Source: Saxidomus purpurata (Eukaryota; Mollusca; Bivalvia; Venerida; Veneridae). Taken from it: 64,000 bases of DNA. Of this stretch, positions 35,154 through 46,216 are shown piece after piece (the first letter of the stretch is position 1; each line of letters opens with the position of its first letter). Where the stretch lies: contig JAFMSR010000016.1 of assembly GCA_022818135.1 (NCBI GenBank), positions 12,040,807-12,104,806 of the forward strand, given 5' to 3'. The notes below the pieces were generated by a model that did no database searches, had not been told where the DNA came from, and saw nothing but the letters and a program-made list of their open reading frames with translations. A program made the translations under genes and the position numbers.

Positions 35154-38100
35154 TTAAAAGTATTGCTATTAGGTATTGAAAATTTAACACAGTCTTTTAA
35201 AACGACCTTACTAACTCTTCCTTAAAAGTATTGCTATTAAGTATTGAAAATTTAACACAGCCTTTTAAAACGACCTTACTAACTTACTAACTCTTCCTTA
35301 AAAGTATTGCTAATAAGTATTGAAAATTTAACACAGTCTTTTAAAACGACCTCACTAACTTACTAACTCTTCCTTAAAAGTATTGCTATTAAGTATTGAA
35401 AATTTAACACAGCCTTTTAAAACGACCTTACTAACTTACTAACTCTTCCTTAAAAGTATTGCTATTAAGTATTGAAAATTTAACACAGTCTTTTAAAACG
35501 ACCTTACTAACTTACTAACTCTTCCTTAAAAGTATTGCTATAAAGTATTGAAACTTTAACACACTCAGTCTTTTAAAGCGACCTCACTAACTTACTAACT
35601 CTTCCTTAAAAGTATTGCTATTAAGTATTGAAAATTTAACACAGTCTTTTAAAAGGACCTTACGAACTTACTAACTCTTCCTTAAAAGTATTGCTATTAA
35701 GTATTGAAAATTTAACACAGTCTTTTAAAACGACCTTTCTAACTTACTAACTCTTCCTTAAAAGTATTGCTATTAAGTATTGAAAATTTAACACAGTCTT
35801 TTAAAACGACTTTCTACTTATTTACTAACTCTTCCTTAAAAGTATTGCTATTAAGTATTGAAAATTTAACACAGTCTTTTAAAATGACCTTACTAACTTA
35901 CTAACTCTTGCTTAAAAGTATTGCTATTAAGTATTGAAAATTTAACACAGTCGTTTAAAACGACCTTACTAACTCTTCCTTAAAAGTATTGCTATTAAGT
36001 ATTGAAAATTTAACACAGCCTTTTAAAACGACCTTACTAACTTACTAACTCTTCCTTAAAAGTATTGCTATTAAGTATTGAAAATTTAACACAGCCTTTT
36101 AAAACGACCTTACTAACTTACTAACTCTTCCTTAAAAGTATTGCTATTAAGTATTGAAAATTTAACACGGTCTTTTAAAACGACCTTACTAACTTACTAA
36201 CTCTTCCTTAAAAGTATTGCTATTAAGTATTGAAAATTTAACACAGTCTTTTAAAACGACCTTACTAACTTACTAACTCTTCCTTAAAAGTATTGCTATA
36301 AAGTATTGAAACTTTAACACACTCAGTCTTTTAAAACGACCTCACTAACTTACTAACTCTTCCTTAAAAGTATTGCTATTAAGTATTGAAAATTTAACAC
36401 AGTCTTTTAAAACGACCTTACTAACTTACTAACTCTTCCTTAAAAGTATTGCTATTAAGTATTGAAAATTTAACACAGTCTTTTAAAACGACCTTACTAA
36501 CTTACTAACTCTTCCTTAAAAGTATTGCTATTAAGTATTGAAAATTTAACACAGTCTTTTAAAACGACCTTACTAACTTACTAACTCTTCCTTAAAAGTA
36601 TTGCTATAAAGTATTGAAACTTTAACACACTCAGTCTTTTAAAACGACCTCACTAACTTACTAACTCTTCCTTAAAAGTATTGCTATTAAGTATTGAAAA
36701 TTTAACACAGTCTTTTAAAAGGACCTTACGAACTTACTAACTCTTCCTTAAAAGTATTGCTATTAAGTATTGAAAATTTAACACAGTCTTTTAAAACGAC
36801 TTTCTACTTATTTACTTACTCTTCCTTAAAAGTATTGCTATTAAGTATTGAAAATTTAACACAGTCTTTTAAAATGACCTTACTAACTTACTAACTCTTC
36901 CTTAAAAGTATTGCTATTAAGTATTGAAAATTTAACACAGTCGTTTAAAACGACCTTACTAACTTACTTACTCTTCCTTAAAAGTATTGCTATTAAGTAT
37001 TGAAAATTTAACACAGCCTTTTAAAACGACCTTACTAACTTACTAACTCTTCCTTAAAAGTATTGCTATAAAGTATTGAAAATTTAACACAGTCTTTTAA
37101 AACGACCTTACTAATTTACTAACTCTTCCTTAAAAGTATTGCTAATAAGTATTGAAAATTTAACACAGTCTTTTAAAACGACCTCACTAACTTACTAACT
37201 CTTCCTTAAAAGTATTGCTATTAAGTATTGAAAATTTAACACAGCCTTTTAAAACGACCTTACTAACTTACTAACTCTTCCTTAAAAGTATTGCTATTAA
37301 GTATTGAAAATTTAACACAGTCTTTTAAAACGACCTTACTAACTTACTAACTCTTCCTTAAAAGTATTGCTATAAAGTATTGAAACTTTAACACACTCAG
37401 TCTTTTAAAGCGACCTCACTAACTTACTAACTCTTCCTTAAAAGTATTGCTATTAAGTATTGAAAATTTAACACAGTCTTTTAAAAGGACCTTACGAACT
37501 TACTAACTCTTCCTTAAAAGTATTGCTATTAAGTATTGAAAATTTAACACAGTCTTTTAAAACGACCTTTCTAACTTACTAACTCTTCCTTAAAAGTATT
37601 GCTATTAAGTATTGAAAATTTAACACAGTCTTTTAAAACGACTTTCTACTTATTTACTAACTCTTCCTTAAAAGTATTGCTATTAAGTATTGAAAATTTA
37701 ACACAGTCTTTTAAAATGACCTTACTAACTTACTAACTCTTGCTTAAAAGTATTGCTATTAAGTATTGAAAATTTAACACAGTCGTTTAAAACGACCTTA
37801 CTAACTCTTCCTTAAAAGTATTGCTATTAAGTATTGAAAATTTAACACAGCCTTTTAAAACGACCTTACTAACTTACTAACTCTTCCTTAAAAGTATTGC
37901 TATTAAGTATTGAAAATTTAACACAGCCTTTTAAAACGACCTTACTAACTTACTAACTCTTCCTTAAAAGTATTGCTATTAAGTATTGAAAATTTAACAC
38001 GGTCTTTTAAAACGACCTTACTAACTTACTAACTCTTCCTTAAAAGTATTGCTATTAAGTATTGAAAATTTAACACAGTCTTTTAAAACGACCTTACTAA

Positions 38101-39171
38101 CTTACTAACTCTTCCTTAAAAGTATTGCTATAAAGTATTGAAACTTTAACACACTCAGTCTTTTAAAACGACCTCACTAACTTACTAACTCTTCCTTAAA
38201 AGTATTGCTATTAAGTATTGAAAATTTAACACAGTCTTTTAAAACGACCTTACTAACTTACTAACTCTTCCTTAAAAGTATTGCTATTAAGTATTGAAAA
38301 TTTAACACAGTCTTTTAAAACGACCTTACTAACTTACTAACTCTTCCTTAAAAGTATTGCTATTAAGTATTGAAAATTTAACACAGTCTTTTAAAACGAC
38401 CTTACTAACTTACTAACTCTTCCTTAAAAGTATTGCTATAAAGTATTGAAACTTTAACACACTCAGTCTTTTAAAACGACCTCACTAACTTACTAACTCT
38501 TCCTTAAAAGTATTGCTATTAAGTATTGAAAATTTAACACAGTCTTTTAAAAGGACCTTACGAACTTACTAACTCTTCCTTAAAAGTATTGCTATTAAGT
38601 ATTGAAAATTTAACACAGTCTTTTAAAACGACTTTCTACTTATTTACTTACTCTTCCTTAAAAGTATTGCTATTAAGTATTGAATATTTAACACAGTCTT
38701 TTAAAATGACCTTACTAACTTACTAACTCTTCCTTAAAAGTATTGCTATTAAGTATTGAAAATTTAACACAGTCGTTTAAAACGACCTTACTAACTTACT
38801 TACTCTTCCTTAAAAGTATTGCTATTAAGTATTGAAAATTTAACACAGCCTTTTAAAACGACCTTACTAACTTACTAACTCTTCCTTAAAAGTATTGCTA
38901 TAAAGTATTGAAAATTTAACACAGTCTTTTAAAACGACCTTACTAATTTACTAACTCTTCCTTAAAAGTATTGCTATAAAGTATTGAAAATTTAACACAG
39001 TCTTTTAAAAGGACCTTACTAACTTACTAACTCTTCCTTAAAAGTATTGCTATTAAGTATTGAAAATTTAACACAGCCTTTTAAAACGACCTTACTAACT
39101 TACTAACTCTTCCTTAAAAGTATTGCTATTAAGTATTGAAAATTTAACACAGTCTTTAAAAACGACCTTAG
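35154..39171. repeat. 76-bp satellite array with 1832-bp higher-order repeat
   Basis: About 53 tandem monomers of 76 bp. The consensus includes TTAAAAGTATTGCTATTAAG, TTTAACACAGTCTTTTAAAA and CGACCTTACTAACTTACTAA. Variant monomers recur in the same order 1832 bp apart: AAAGCG at 35577 and 37409, CGTTTAAAACG at 35952 and 37784, CACGG at 36169 and 38001. A block of about 1.83 kb (24 monomers) is therefore duplicated almost identically across about 35.29-38.97 kb. A rarer variant, ACACACTCAGTC, occurs six times. Confidence 0.95.
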
Positions 39172-40860
39172 TAACAGGGAAAGTTCGATATTACCGCTGT
39201 CAAAACATGTGTACCTCGCATATGTACAAAGCCCTAAATTAAGCTTAATATGTCTGGATGAGTACAGGACTGCAACGTTCAGTAAATTTATACAATTGTT
39301 AATTCTGTAGCCCATCAGTGCCTATGTTAATTTAATATGATGCCAAGGTATTGATTTCACATATAAGTTACACTTTGTTTCCTCAATTCACACTTACCAT
39401 TCGCAATTTGCACTAAAACTAATATTTAAAAACTCACAAAGACTTTGTAAGATATCAGTCTCTTGTTATCTGCATGGGAGTTATTAAAACCCATGTAACT
39501 ATATATCCAAGGTGTTCACGCATTACTTCTATGGTAAAAATGTCTTCAAGTCTTACAAAATTACGAACAGCACACATGTACAAATGTGTTTACATTGTTA
39601 ATATATCTATGAAACAAGCAAACATGTAAAACAATAAAAAAGAGCATTTAAGGAAATTTGTAAAAAAAATGCATTATTATTTATAGAAAAACTGTTGAAA
39701 CGTAGTGTCCGGTAATGCTAACATATATCTAAACGTTAATGTTGAAAGGTATTAATTATGAATTGTTGATTACACTAACCACTTAGGCAAATCGATTGCA
39801 GATATTAAGAACGTATACATTATTTTATAAGTGCGCCGAATAACTTTTATATCAGAAACAGCGCCAACTACCTAACCTTAGAAACATCCCTTCTTTTGTT
39901 GATAACTGCAGAAGTTGGAAACCATCTCGAACATATATTTATTACAAAGCAAGGTGATGCTGCTTCGAAAACTTGCTACTATGATATACTACTACAAAAA
40001 CAGTTCGTTTGGGAAAAGGCCGTGACTTTTCTTTTTTCTTTTGTTAATTACTATTCACTATGACATTATACGCTTAATGAGAAAATTAAACTGAGAGAAG
40101 CGTTACAGATAAGATGCATTGCAACAAATTATCACTGCGAGTATACAGAAGACTTATTAAATAGGCAATAGCGCTCGCCGAACCTTGAAATATCAAGTAC
40201 GACCGCATCGTACACGGACAATTTCAGGTCAGCACTAAAATGCGTTACATGCAATATATCATTGTTTTAACAAAGAAGTAAATTCAATCCCAATTAAACA
40301 ATATCGGTTAAATTCGCAAAAACAAACTTTCGATAGATTTGTTTATGCAAAGTAAGTATTAGATCCGGAATGAGCCAAGTCTACCAGACATTTATCTGAA
40401 CGTTTCTGAAACCTTAGCCAGCTAAGTTTTGAAAAGTTGTGACCGGACATCATGCATATGCAGGTGAAACACTAACTTGATATGGCACCCTGTGCAGAAT
40501 GGCACAACATATATAGGACCCCCACCTATGGGGAATATTTCAAAAGAGACCTATGTGTAGTAAAAAGGTAGAACACAAGGTAGGGACAAGGTAGAAAAGA
40601 AGACAAAACACGTTTTAGTTTTGACGTCTTTTATTGTATCATTATAAACAAGAACAAGTATTGAAACAAAAACAAGAACAAGCATGATGAACACAATTTA
40701 TGAAAACATTTTATGAGTACATTTTATGAACAAGCAACATGATGAGATTAATTGTTATGATAAATGCCATTATGTGGGATGAGACATTTGAAAGCATAGG
40801 CTGCGCTACCTTGTGAGGTTCTATCCTCGATGTAACATCACTGACACGGCCTTTTTTTTT
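39172..40860. other. No gene recognised
   Basis: AT-rich; no exon or repeat family can be supported. Short frames such as minus 39315-39103 are not convincing. Confidence 0.4.
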
Positions 40861-40869
40861 GGAGGCGTT

Positions 40870-41247
40870 TTTGACACCTGTGTTGCTTCCCTGTTCAATC
40901 TTCCATAACATTGTCTTAACCACCGTGCTACTGCTTTATCATTGTCCCAAAAACGTTCGGGTCTAAATCGGATGTTGAAAACCGTATCCAGATCATGTCT
41001 AAGGCAAAGACACAGTAGACACCGCACATGAGTGCTCTTCAAACTTGAATTCTAATTGAATTCATCGAGTAATGTCTGGTATTGTTCTGTAGGAAAGGTT
41101 TAATATGGTCTTCAAGTGAAGGTAGTCCATACAAATCAAAGTAGACTGCTGTATTTTCCTTGAAGAAGATGGCCACCCAGTGTTCTCCGGCTCCGAGTCA
41201 CAATGTAAGCTTTCAATGGGGGTGGTTTTCGCTTCGGAAAGAGATCC
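40870..41247 (-). pseudogene. Adenain-like (C5) cysteine protease fragment, Polinton/adintovirus type, broken
   Basis: Minus-strand frames show the family's three catalytic sites in order: a His in an EHWVAIFF context (41180-41182), an Asp in a YFDLYG context (41135-41137) and a Cys in a CGVYC context (41024-41026). Such proteases process capsid proteins in adenoviruses and Polinton/Maverick elements. The His and Asp lie in one frame and the Cys in another, with a stop between, so the gene is dead. It lies downstream of the two frames at 41247-41794, in a virus-like gene order. Confidence 0.75.
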
Positions 41248-41525
41248 TAAGGGCAAACCAGTGCATGTAAAGGAGACAAGATGATCGATTTATCCAGAAT
41301 ATGTTGGAGTTCAATAGTATCCATGGTTCCACACTTTTTGGACCCGTTCGCCCAACTGGTTGATCCAGACTGACTCTTGTTTTGGTGTTGTTGCTTTAAA
41401 TCTGTCCAGAGTTCGTAGGCTCGAATGATCTCAGATCTCATTAGGGGTAGATTGATATTCACAAAACAGCTGATACTACTGAGCGATGACTTTTTGAAGA
41501 TCCAGTTCTTTGAGGGCGATCTCAT
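41247..41525 (-). pseudogene. Polinton-associated open frame, unknown function (second part)
   Basis: A 92-codon frame overlapping the end of 41522-41794 in another frame, and probably the same ancestral gene after a frameshift. Its last stretch runs into the region before the protease His. No family name recognised. Confidence 0.45.
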
Positions 41526-41794
41526 TGTTTAACCCAGATATCTGTGTCGGCCATGCAGAACACTTGTTGCAGTTGACTCGGGTGATCAATTTGACATCCC
41601 GAGTAGTCTTTGGGAACCATAACATAGATCAAAGTCTGTAAGTTCTCTATCACGACTGTCTCGTTATCCCTTTGAATTTGGGCAAACTTGTAGTTCAAAT
41701 GAATCTGTTCATACTTAGCCTTTTTCTCAGGAGGGGGTTCAGACACAACCTCCATAAAGGCTTTCTCTAGCTTTTTCTCATAGTCCTCTTCCAT
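41522..41794 (-). pseudogene. Polinton-associated open frame, unknown function (first part)
   Basis: A 90-codon frame with an ATG at 41794 and an acidic/basic N-terminus (MEEDYEKKLEKAFMEVV). It begins 24 bp after the stop of the capsid-type fragment, which fits compact viral gene packing. I cannot assign a function. Confidence 0.5.
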
Positions 41795-41817
41795 GATGAT
41801 GAATGGTATGATTATTA

Positions 41818-42360
41818 GTCCGTGATCACTTCTGTGAGACCGTTGCTTTCAATCTGATCTTACAGCCTCGATAGCCTAGTGGTAGAGCGTCCGCTTCGAG
41901 TGCGGAAGGTCGTGGGTTCGCTCCCTGGCCGCGTCATACCAAAGACGTAAAAAATGGTACCAGTAGCTCCCTTGCTTGGCGCTCAGCATTAAAAGGGAAA
42001 CTGGCTTCTCTCTCATACCCTCACGGCGATGGATACCATCAGGAATGAGGTGTCGAGAGTGATTAATATAAGCTGGATAACTTGTTTCACAATCGACTTA
42101 AAATAAATTAGTATAAACTATCTGATCGTCGTATTCAGCATACACGAGCACGTTGATGGGATCGGTGAGTGGTTCAGCAAACTGAAGCTCTATGTGTATG
42201 TTCCCCGTTTTTATAGGATGCAGCTGTCATTCACTCCCTTGATCTGCCGTCAGATCAAATCCCCACAGTGTGTAGCCGTTCTTAAATTCGGTCAGCGTGA
42301 AGCCCATGGTGCGATTGACACCAAGAGCTCCAATGGCTTGATACAGCCCCACGTAGGACC
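41818..42360 (-). pseudogene. Capsid-type (F54H12.2-like) C-terminal fragment, interrupted by a SINE
   Basis: The minus-strand frame from about 42350 reads LYQAIGALGVNRTMGFTLTEF and later PINVLVYAEYDDQIV. The stretch around an 'NIHIELQFAEPL' block resembles the C-terminus of the 'F54H12.2-like' proteins, which are Polinton/Maverick capsid-type proteins. One frameshift lies near 42250. A SINE at 41860-42119 splits the last codons; the frame resumes at 41851 and ends with a stop at 41818-41820. Family assignment is from memory of the motif. Confidence 0.6.
41860..42119 (+). mobile_element. tRNA-headed SINE inserted in the Polinton remnant
   Basis: The head reads GCCTCGATAGCCTAGTGGTAG with an A-box and GTCGTGGGTTCGCTCCC with a B-box. 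The tail ends TAAATTAGTATAAACT. Flanking 8-bp direct repeats ATCTGATC (41852-41859 and 42120-42127) are its target-site duplication. The tail is shared with the copy at 54085-54300. Confidence 0.85.
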
Positions 42361-42476
42361 TTAAGATGTATTTTTATTTCAGATCTGCATGTTACTGTCT
42401 GTTTCTGACGAGTTACTGCCAGTGAAGAGGATAGTTTATATACAATGAATCATTTTAGTTTGATTAGTTATTTAAT

Positions 42477-42605
42477 AAAATTGTCATTAAATGAGTGAAC
42501 TGATATTAGCCCTATCATTTGTCCTTTGACACTCGTATTGTTATACAATACGAATGCCCTCGGACAAATAACAGGGCCAATATCAAGTTACCCATTTAAT
42601 GACAT
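42477..42605. repeat. Hairpin MITE-like element
   Basis: Arms of about 58 bp (TGTCATTAAATG ... CATTTAATGACA outermost; TTTGTCC ... GGACAAA inside) flank a short AT loop around 42540, where GTATTGTTATACAATAC is itself palindromic. Confidence 0.8.
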
Positions 42606-43266
42606 ATAATATTAAGATGAACATATAGACAGATAAGGGCAATTTTATAAAGATTTTAAATTTTAATACAAAAATCTATCTGCAATATGAATAAAATAGG
42701 CATATAAAACAATAATATTACCGAGTAATCAAGTCTAGTATTCTGAACAGAAAACGTATACTTAGAAAATTATTTTGCTACGTAAAAGTTGAGAAATGCT
42801 TACGATTTAGAAACGATCATAAAGATATAATTAAGCCTAGATTATTATTACCGAAGCCGTTTGGCGAGGCGGGTATTATTCCGAGGCGGGTAATATATCC
42901 CCATATATACCACGTTTAACCAAAGTGCGATCGAATTGATCATTGTTAACCTAGAATGACGTCATCTGGTTCCTTTAGTTGAACCAGGCAAAAGTGGTGG
43001 AATGGCCGGTATAAACATGGCGTCGAAGTGGGTGTTAGTGTTTTTGTCACACTGCAGTTTCGTCTAACTCAGTTTGAACAATAAACTGGGAGTCTTTAGA
43101 AGTTAATAGTAGCACAAAAGATTGAAAGAGGTGCGCGTTTCTTGTTATGTTACATACGTCGAAGTGGTAAACAAGTGAGCGTAAAGATAATTTTCCGAAA
43201 AGGCATTGCTGGCCTTTATTTCCACCATATTTATTAAACCAAACACAGCCGGAGAGTACGTTCGAT

Positions 43267-43292
43267 CAGGATCCGTATATATACGGATCCTG
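43267..43292. repeat. 26-bp perfect palindrome
   Basis: The palindrome is centred on GTATATATAC with GGATCC on each side and CA/TG outermost. It lies 150 bp before a second repeat block (43425-43500) that matches 33745-33830. Confidence 0.9.
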
Positions 43293-43424
43293 GTTCGATC
43301 AACTCGTCAATCAGACATGCACATTAGAGCCTCCGATACCGGACCTTGGTTGGTGATCGCAGTCGCTCGTAGTGTTCGCGAACACTCTCACGTTTAGCGT
43401 AGGGTACAATGACGGGGTATGTCA

Positions 43425-43505
43425 AGTGAATATTACCGGCTTGCCCGTTAATATCAATATATATTTACGTGTCATTGACCAATCAAACGGCTGGCAATTT
43501 CGTGA
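43425..43505 (+). repeat. Short dispersed block shared with 33745-33830
   Basis: Both copies contain GGCTTGCCCGT, then ATATCAATATATATTTACG, then ATTGACCAATCA or GTTGACCAATCA. The shared block lies 80-170 bp before the terminal exon version 2 in one case and before a SINE in the other. Confidence 0.75.
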
Positions 43506-43556
43506 AAGGATAATAAATGTATAAATAATGGGTCTTATTTTTAGTAATGGCCCTGT

Positions 43557-43835
43557 CAGCCTGGTTAGCTCTATCGGTAGAGCACGAGACTTGTAATATT
43601 GAGGTAACGGGTTCGATTCCCAGGGCTGATTAACTTAAATTACTAACAGTCTTTCGGATGAGACTTAAACCGAGGTCCCATGTATGGGTTCTATACACCT
43701 GGAATGTTAACGAACCAGGTGTATCTATGCAATTGGGATGTTTTCTGTATTTTGCACTATCCTCCGAAAACCTGAAATAACTAACCTCTTCTTGGGGCGT
43801 TGTTCATATGGGAAACCGGTACCAACGATAAAACT
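43557..43835 (+). mobile_element. tRNA-Thr-like headed SINE
   Basis: The head GCCTGGTTAGCTCTATCGGT contains the A-box, and GGGTTCGATTCCCAGG the B-box; the anticodon loop CTTGTAA would read TGT (Thr). A body follows with CTTTCGGATGAGACTTAAAC and a tail ending ACCAACGATAAAACT. The same tail, with a different head, occurs inverted at 55482-55760. Confidence 0.85.
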
Positions 43836-43839
43836 CTAA

Positions 43840-44012
43840 TATACGATATAGCGGATAATTGTTGGTTTTGGTGTTATATCACGTTATAATTTCACCGAGT
43901 TAGCACCAAAAGTAATATTTTCACGAGTGGCGCAGCAACGAGTAAAAATAACTACTCTTTGTGTTCACGAGTGAAATTAACGTGGTATTACACCAAAACC
44001 AACGTGACATCT
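43840..44012. repeat. Imperfect hairpin element
   Basis: GTTGGTTTTGGTGTTATATC at 43861 pairs with GTATTACACCAAAACCAAC ending near 44004. The interior has further self-complementary ACGAGTG blocks. Confidence 0.7.
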
Positions 44013-44099
44013 CTTTGACACATAATTGACATAAGCAATACATTAATTTACTTGTTTACTGTGGGATACCAAGAACTGATGGCAAGACAACCAGTATGT

Positions 44100-44775
44100 A
44101 TAACAAGAGCCATGTTAGACATGGCCATTCCCCCTGCCAAGTGCTCATTCTATGACCAAGAACTTTGAGGTGAGAGGAATGGATATGGTGTAGTTTCAAA
44201 TTTAATAAAATGTTAGTATTTGGCGGGGTATAATTAGGCAAGGTAGAGTTATGGTTCTTGGGCATCTATTTCCCATTATTGTGCTCTATCACTGTATGAT
44301 GTTTCAAGTACTTCCCTTCAGTACTTTTGAAGTAATGCTACGGACAACATTATGCACAAAAAAATGTAATAAAGGGGGCTAATTTAAAAAAGCACAGTAC
44401 AGTTGAGATGTAACAAAGGGGAGTTTTTCACAAATAAGGCAAGGTAGAGTTATGGTTCCTGGGTACTGAACTTTCCGTTATTATACTCTATCACTGTATT
44501 AAGTTTCAAAATCTTTCCCTTCAGCACTTTTGGAGTTATGCTCCGGACAAGAAAATTCAAGAAAATATAACAAAGTAGAATAATTCAAAAACTAGGCAAG
44601 GTAGAGTTATGGTTCTTGAGCACTGCACTTTCTCTCAATGACCTCTGTCTGTGTTTTAAGATTCAATAGATTCCTTTGAATACTTTTAACGTTATGCTCC
44701 GGACAAAAGTTTGACGGACGGACAGACGGACAGACAGATCCCCTTACTATTTCCTCTTCGCCAAGGAGGGGGATA
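44100..44775 (+). repeat. Dispersed repeat, short-array relative of 21558-23915
   Basis: It begins ACAAGAGCCATGTTAGACAT and ends GACGGACGGACAGACGGACA plus a CTTCGCCAAGGAGG hairpin. It contains three diverged units with GGCAAGGTAGAGTTATGGTT, against about 15 nearly identical units in the long copy. Confidence 0.85.
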
Positions 44776-45440
44776 ACAGTACCGTTTTATTACGAGAGTT
44801 ACATTCTTAATAGGTAATTAGTTCTGCACAGTTTGAATCGAAGTATGTGATACCTTGAAAAAACAAGCCTTTCTTAACAACTTTAAAAACGCATCTTTTG
44901 TTATAAGTCATACATTTTGAACAATGAGAAAAAATACTCTTTTTGTCAAATTGGTGACGTTAACAAATGAAATCTTTCAATGAATTTTGTAGTGATATTT
45001 TTTTAATAAAACCAAGGACTGGCAAAATCATAGTGGTCTTAAAATTTCCAAATTACACTTGCAATTACGACACATTACCTGTCAAACCCGTTGTGTTTTT
45101 AAAAGTTGTTCATTGAACTTTTTGAATCAATTAAAAGTGAAAGTTTTACATCAGTGGTAGATTTAGGTTAACACTATTTACATTTACTATGCTCGTATCA
45201 AAGATTTAGCTGCTAAATCGTGTCTAATAAACCCGAGAATTCCAGGTTAGAAATTCGATGCTCTGTCCCTAAAGTATCGTCTCTCACATTAGCTCCCCTC
45301 TCCATGCGACGGATTCATTACGTGGTCATTGAAAATCGTACTTACCACCTCTGTATCATTCACCTGATAAGCAAGGTAAAAACACATGTGATAGTTTATA
45401 CTTTAGCGTTCTTAATACTAGTGCAACGGAGTCACCTTAT
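44776..45440. other. No gene recognised
   Basis: AT-rich sequence. The open frame at 45220-45450 has no splice or start support. Confidence 0.4.
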
Positions 45441-46135
45441 ATTTTGTTAGTTTTTAATGAACATTTAAAGGTTTATAATCAGATTTTGGTCATGTAACAG
45501 ATTTGTTTGAAACTTTAACATCTGATCATTTACACTCGTTCACTTAGCGCTTAATCCAAGTAACATTTTCACTGGAAGTATTTTTAAAATTTGATTTCCC
45601 TATCCTGGTTGCCCAACCAATATAGAGTTATTTTATCATAAGTTAAAATTTGATACACATACTTTGCCTAAGGAAAGATATAAATATAAAACCTATTGTA
45701 TTATATTTGTGAAATATTTGCATTAGAAATTATATATTTAGATGGAATTCATTAGAAATTCAAGTTTGAAAAGATATTATTACCAATTACACCCAAGATG
45801 GATTGAAAATAAATGAATTCAGAAGCTACACGTTGTATTAAAACTTGCATTTTGGTTCAGAATGTTAAAATATTTGTATATCTATCCAATTCAAATGTAA
45901 AAGTAGAAATTATATTGAAATAAAAAAGAAATACTCAACGTTTTAAATACTTTCATTTTAAAGGGAGTAATAACAAATTTTAGAAAAGTTAATAAAATGT
46001 AAAATTCTGATAGGGATCTAACTCTATGTAATGGGTCTTTTTGTTCATTAAATAAATCTCTAACAGAATATACAAAAAGTAAAAATTGTCATTAAATGTT
46101 GCTTAAAAGTAATTGACCACCTTTAAAGTATAACT
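45440..46135 (-). repeat. Dispersed 690-bp repeat, copy 2 (inverted)
   Basis: Reverse-complement copy of 32595-33295, about 12 kb away. The 28-bp palindrome of copy 1 has decayed here (ACACCCAAGATGG only). Confidence 0.85.
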
Positions 46136-46216
46136 AACCGGTTTAGAAATATTTTTACATGGCAATCTTTAGTCAGTCCTCTGCATGTACAACGTTTTTT
46201 CATGTGTGTTGTTAAG

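Noticed and set aside
35154..39171. Regular 76-bp periodicity as a possible array of short RNA genes or CRISPR
   Set aside because: There are no spacers or tRNA/snRNA-like boxes; it behaves as a satellite with higher-order structure.
43557..43632. Functional tRNA-Thr gene
   Set aside because: A- and B-boxes are present, but the anticodon stem is mismatched and a SINE body and tail follow directly.
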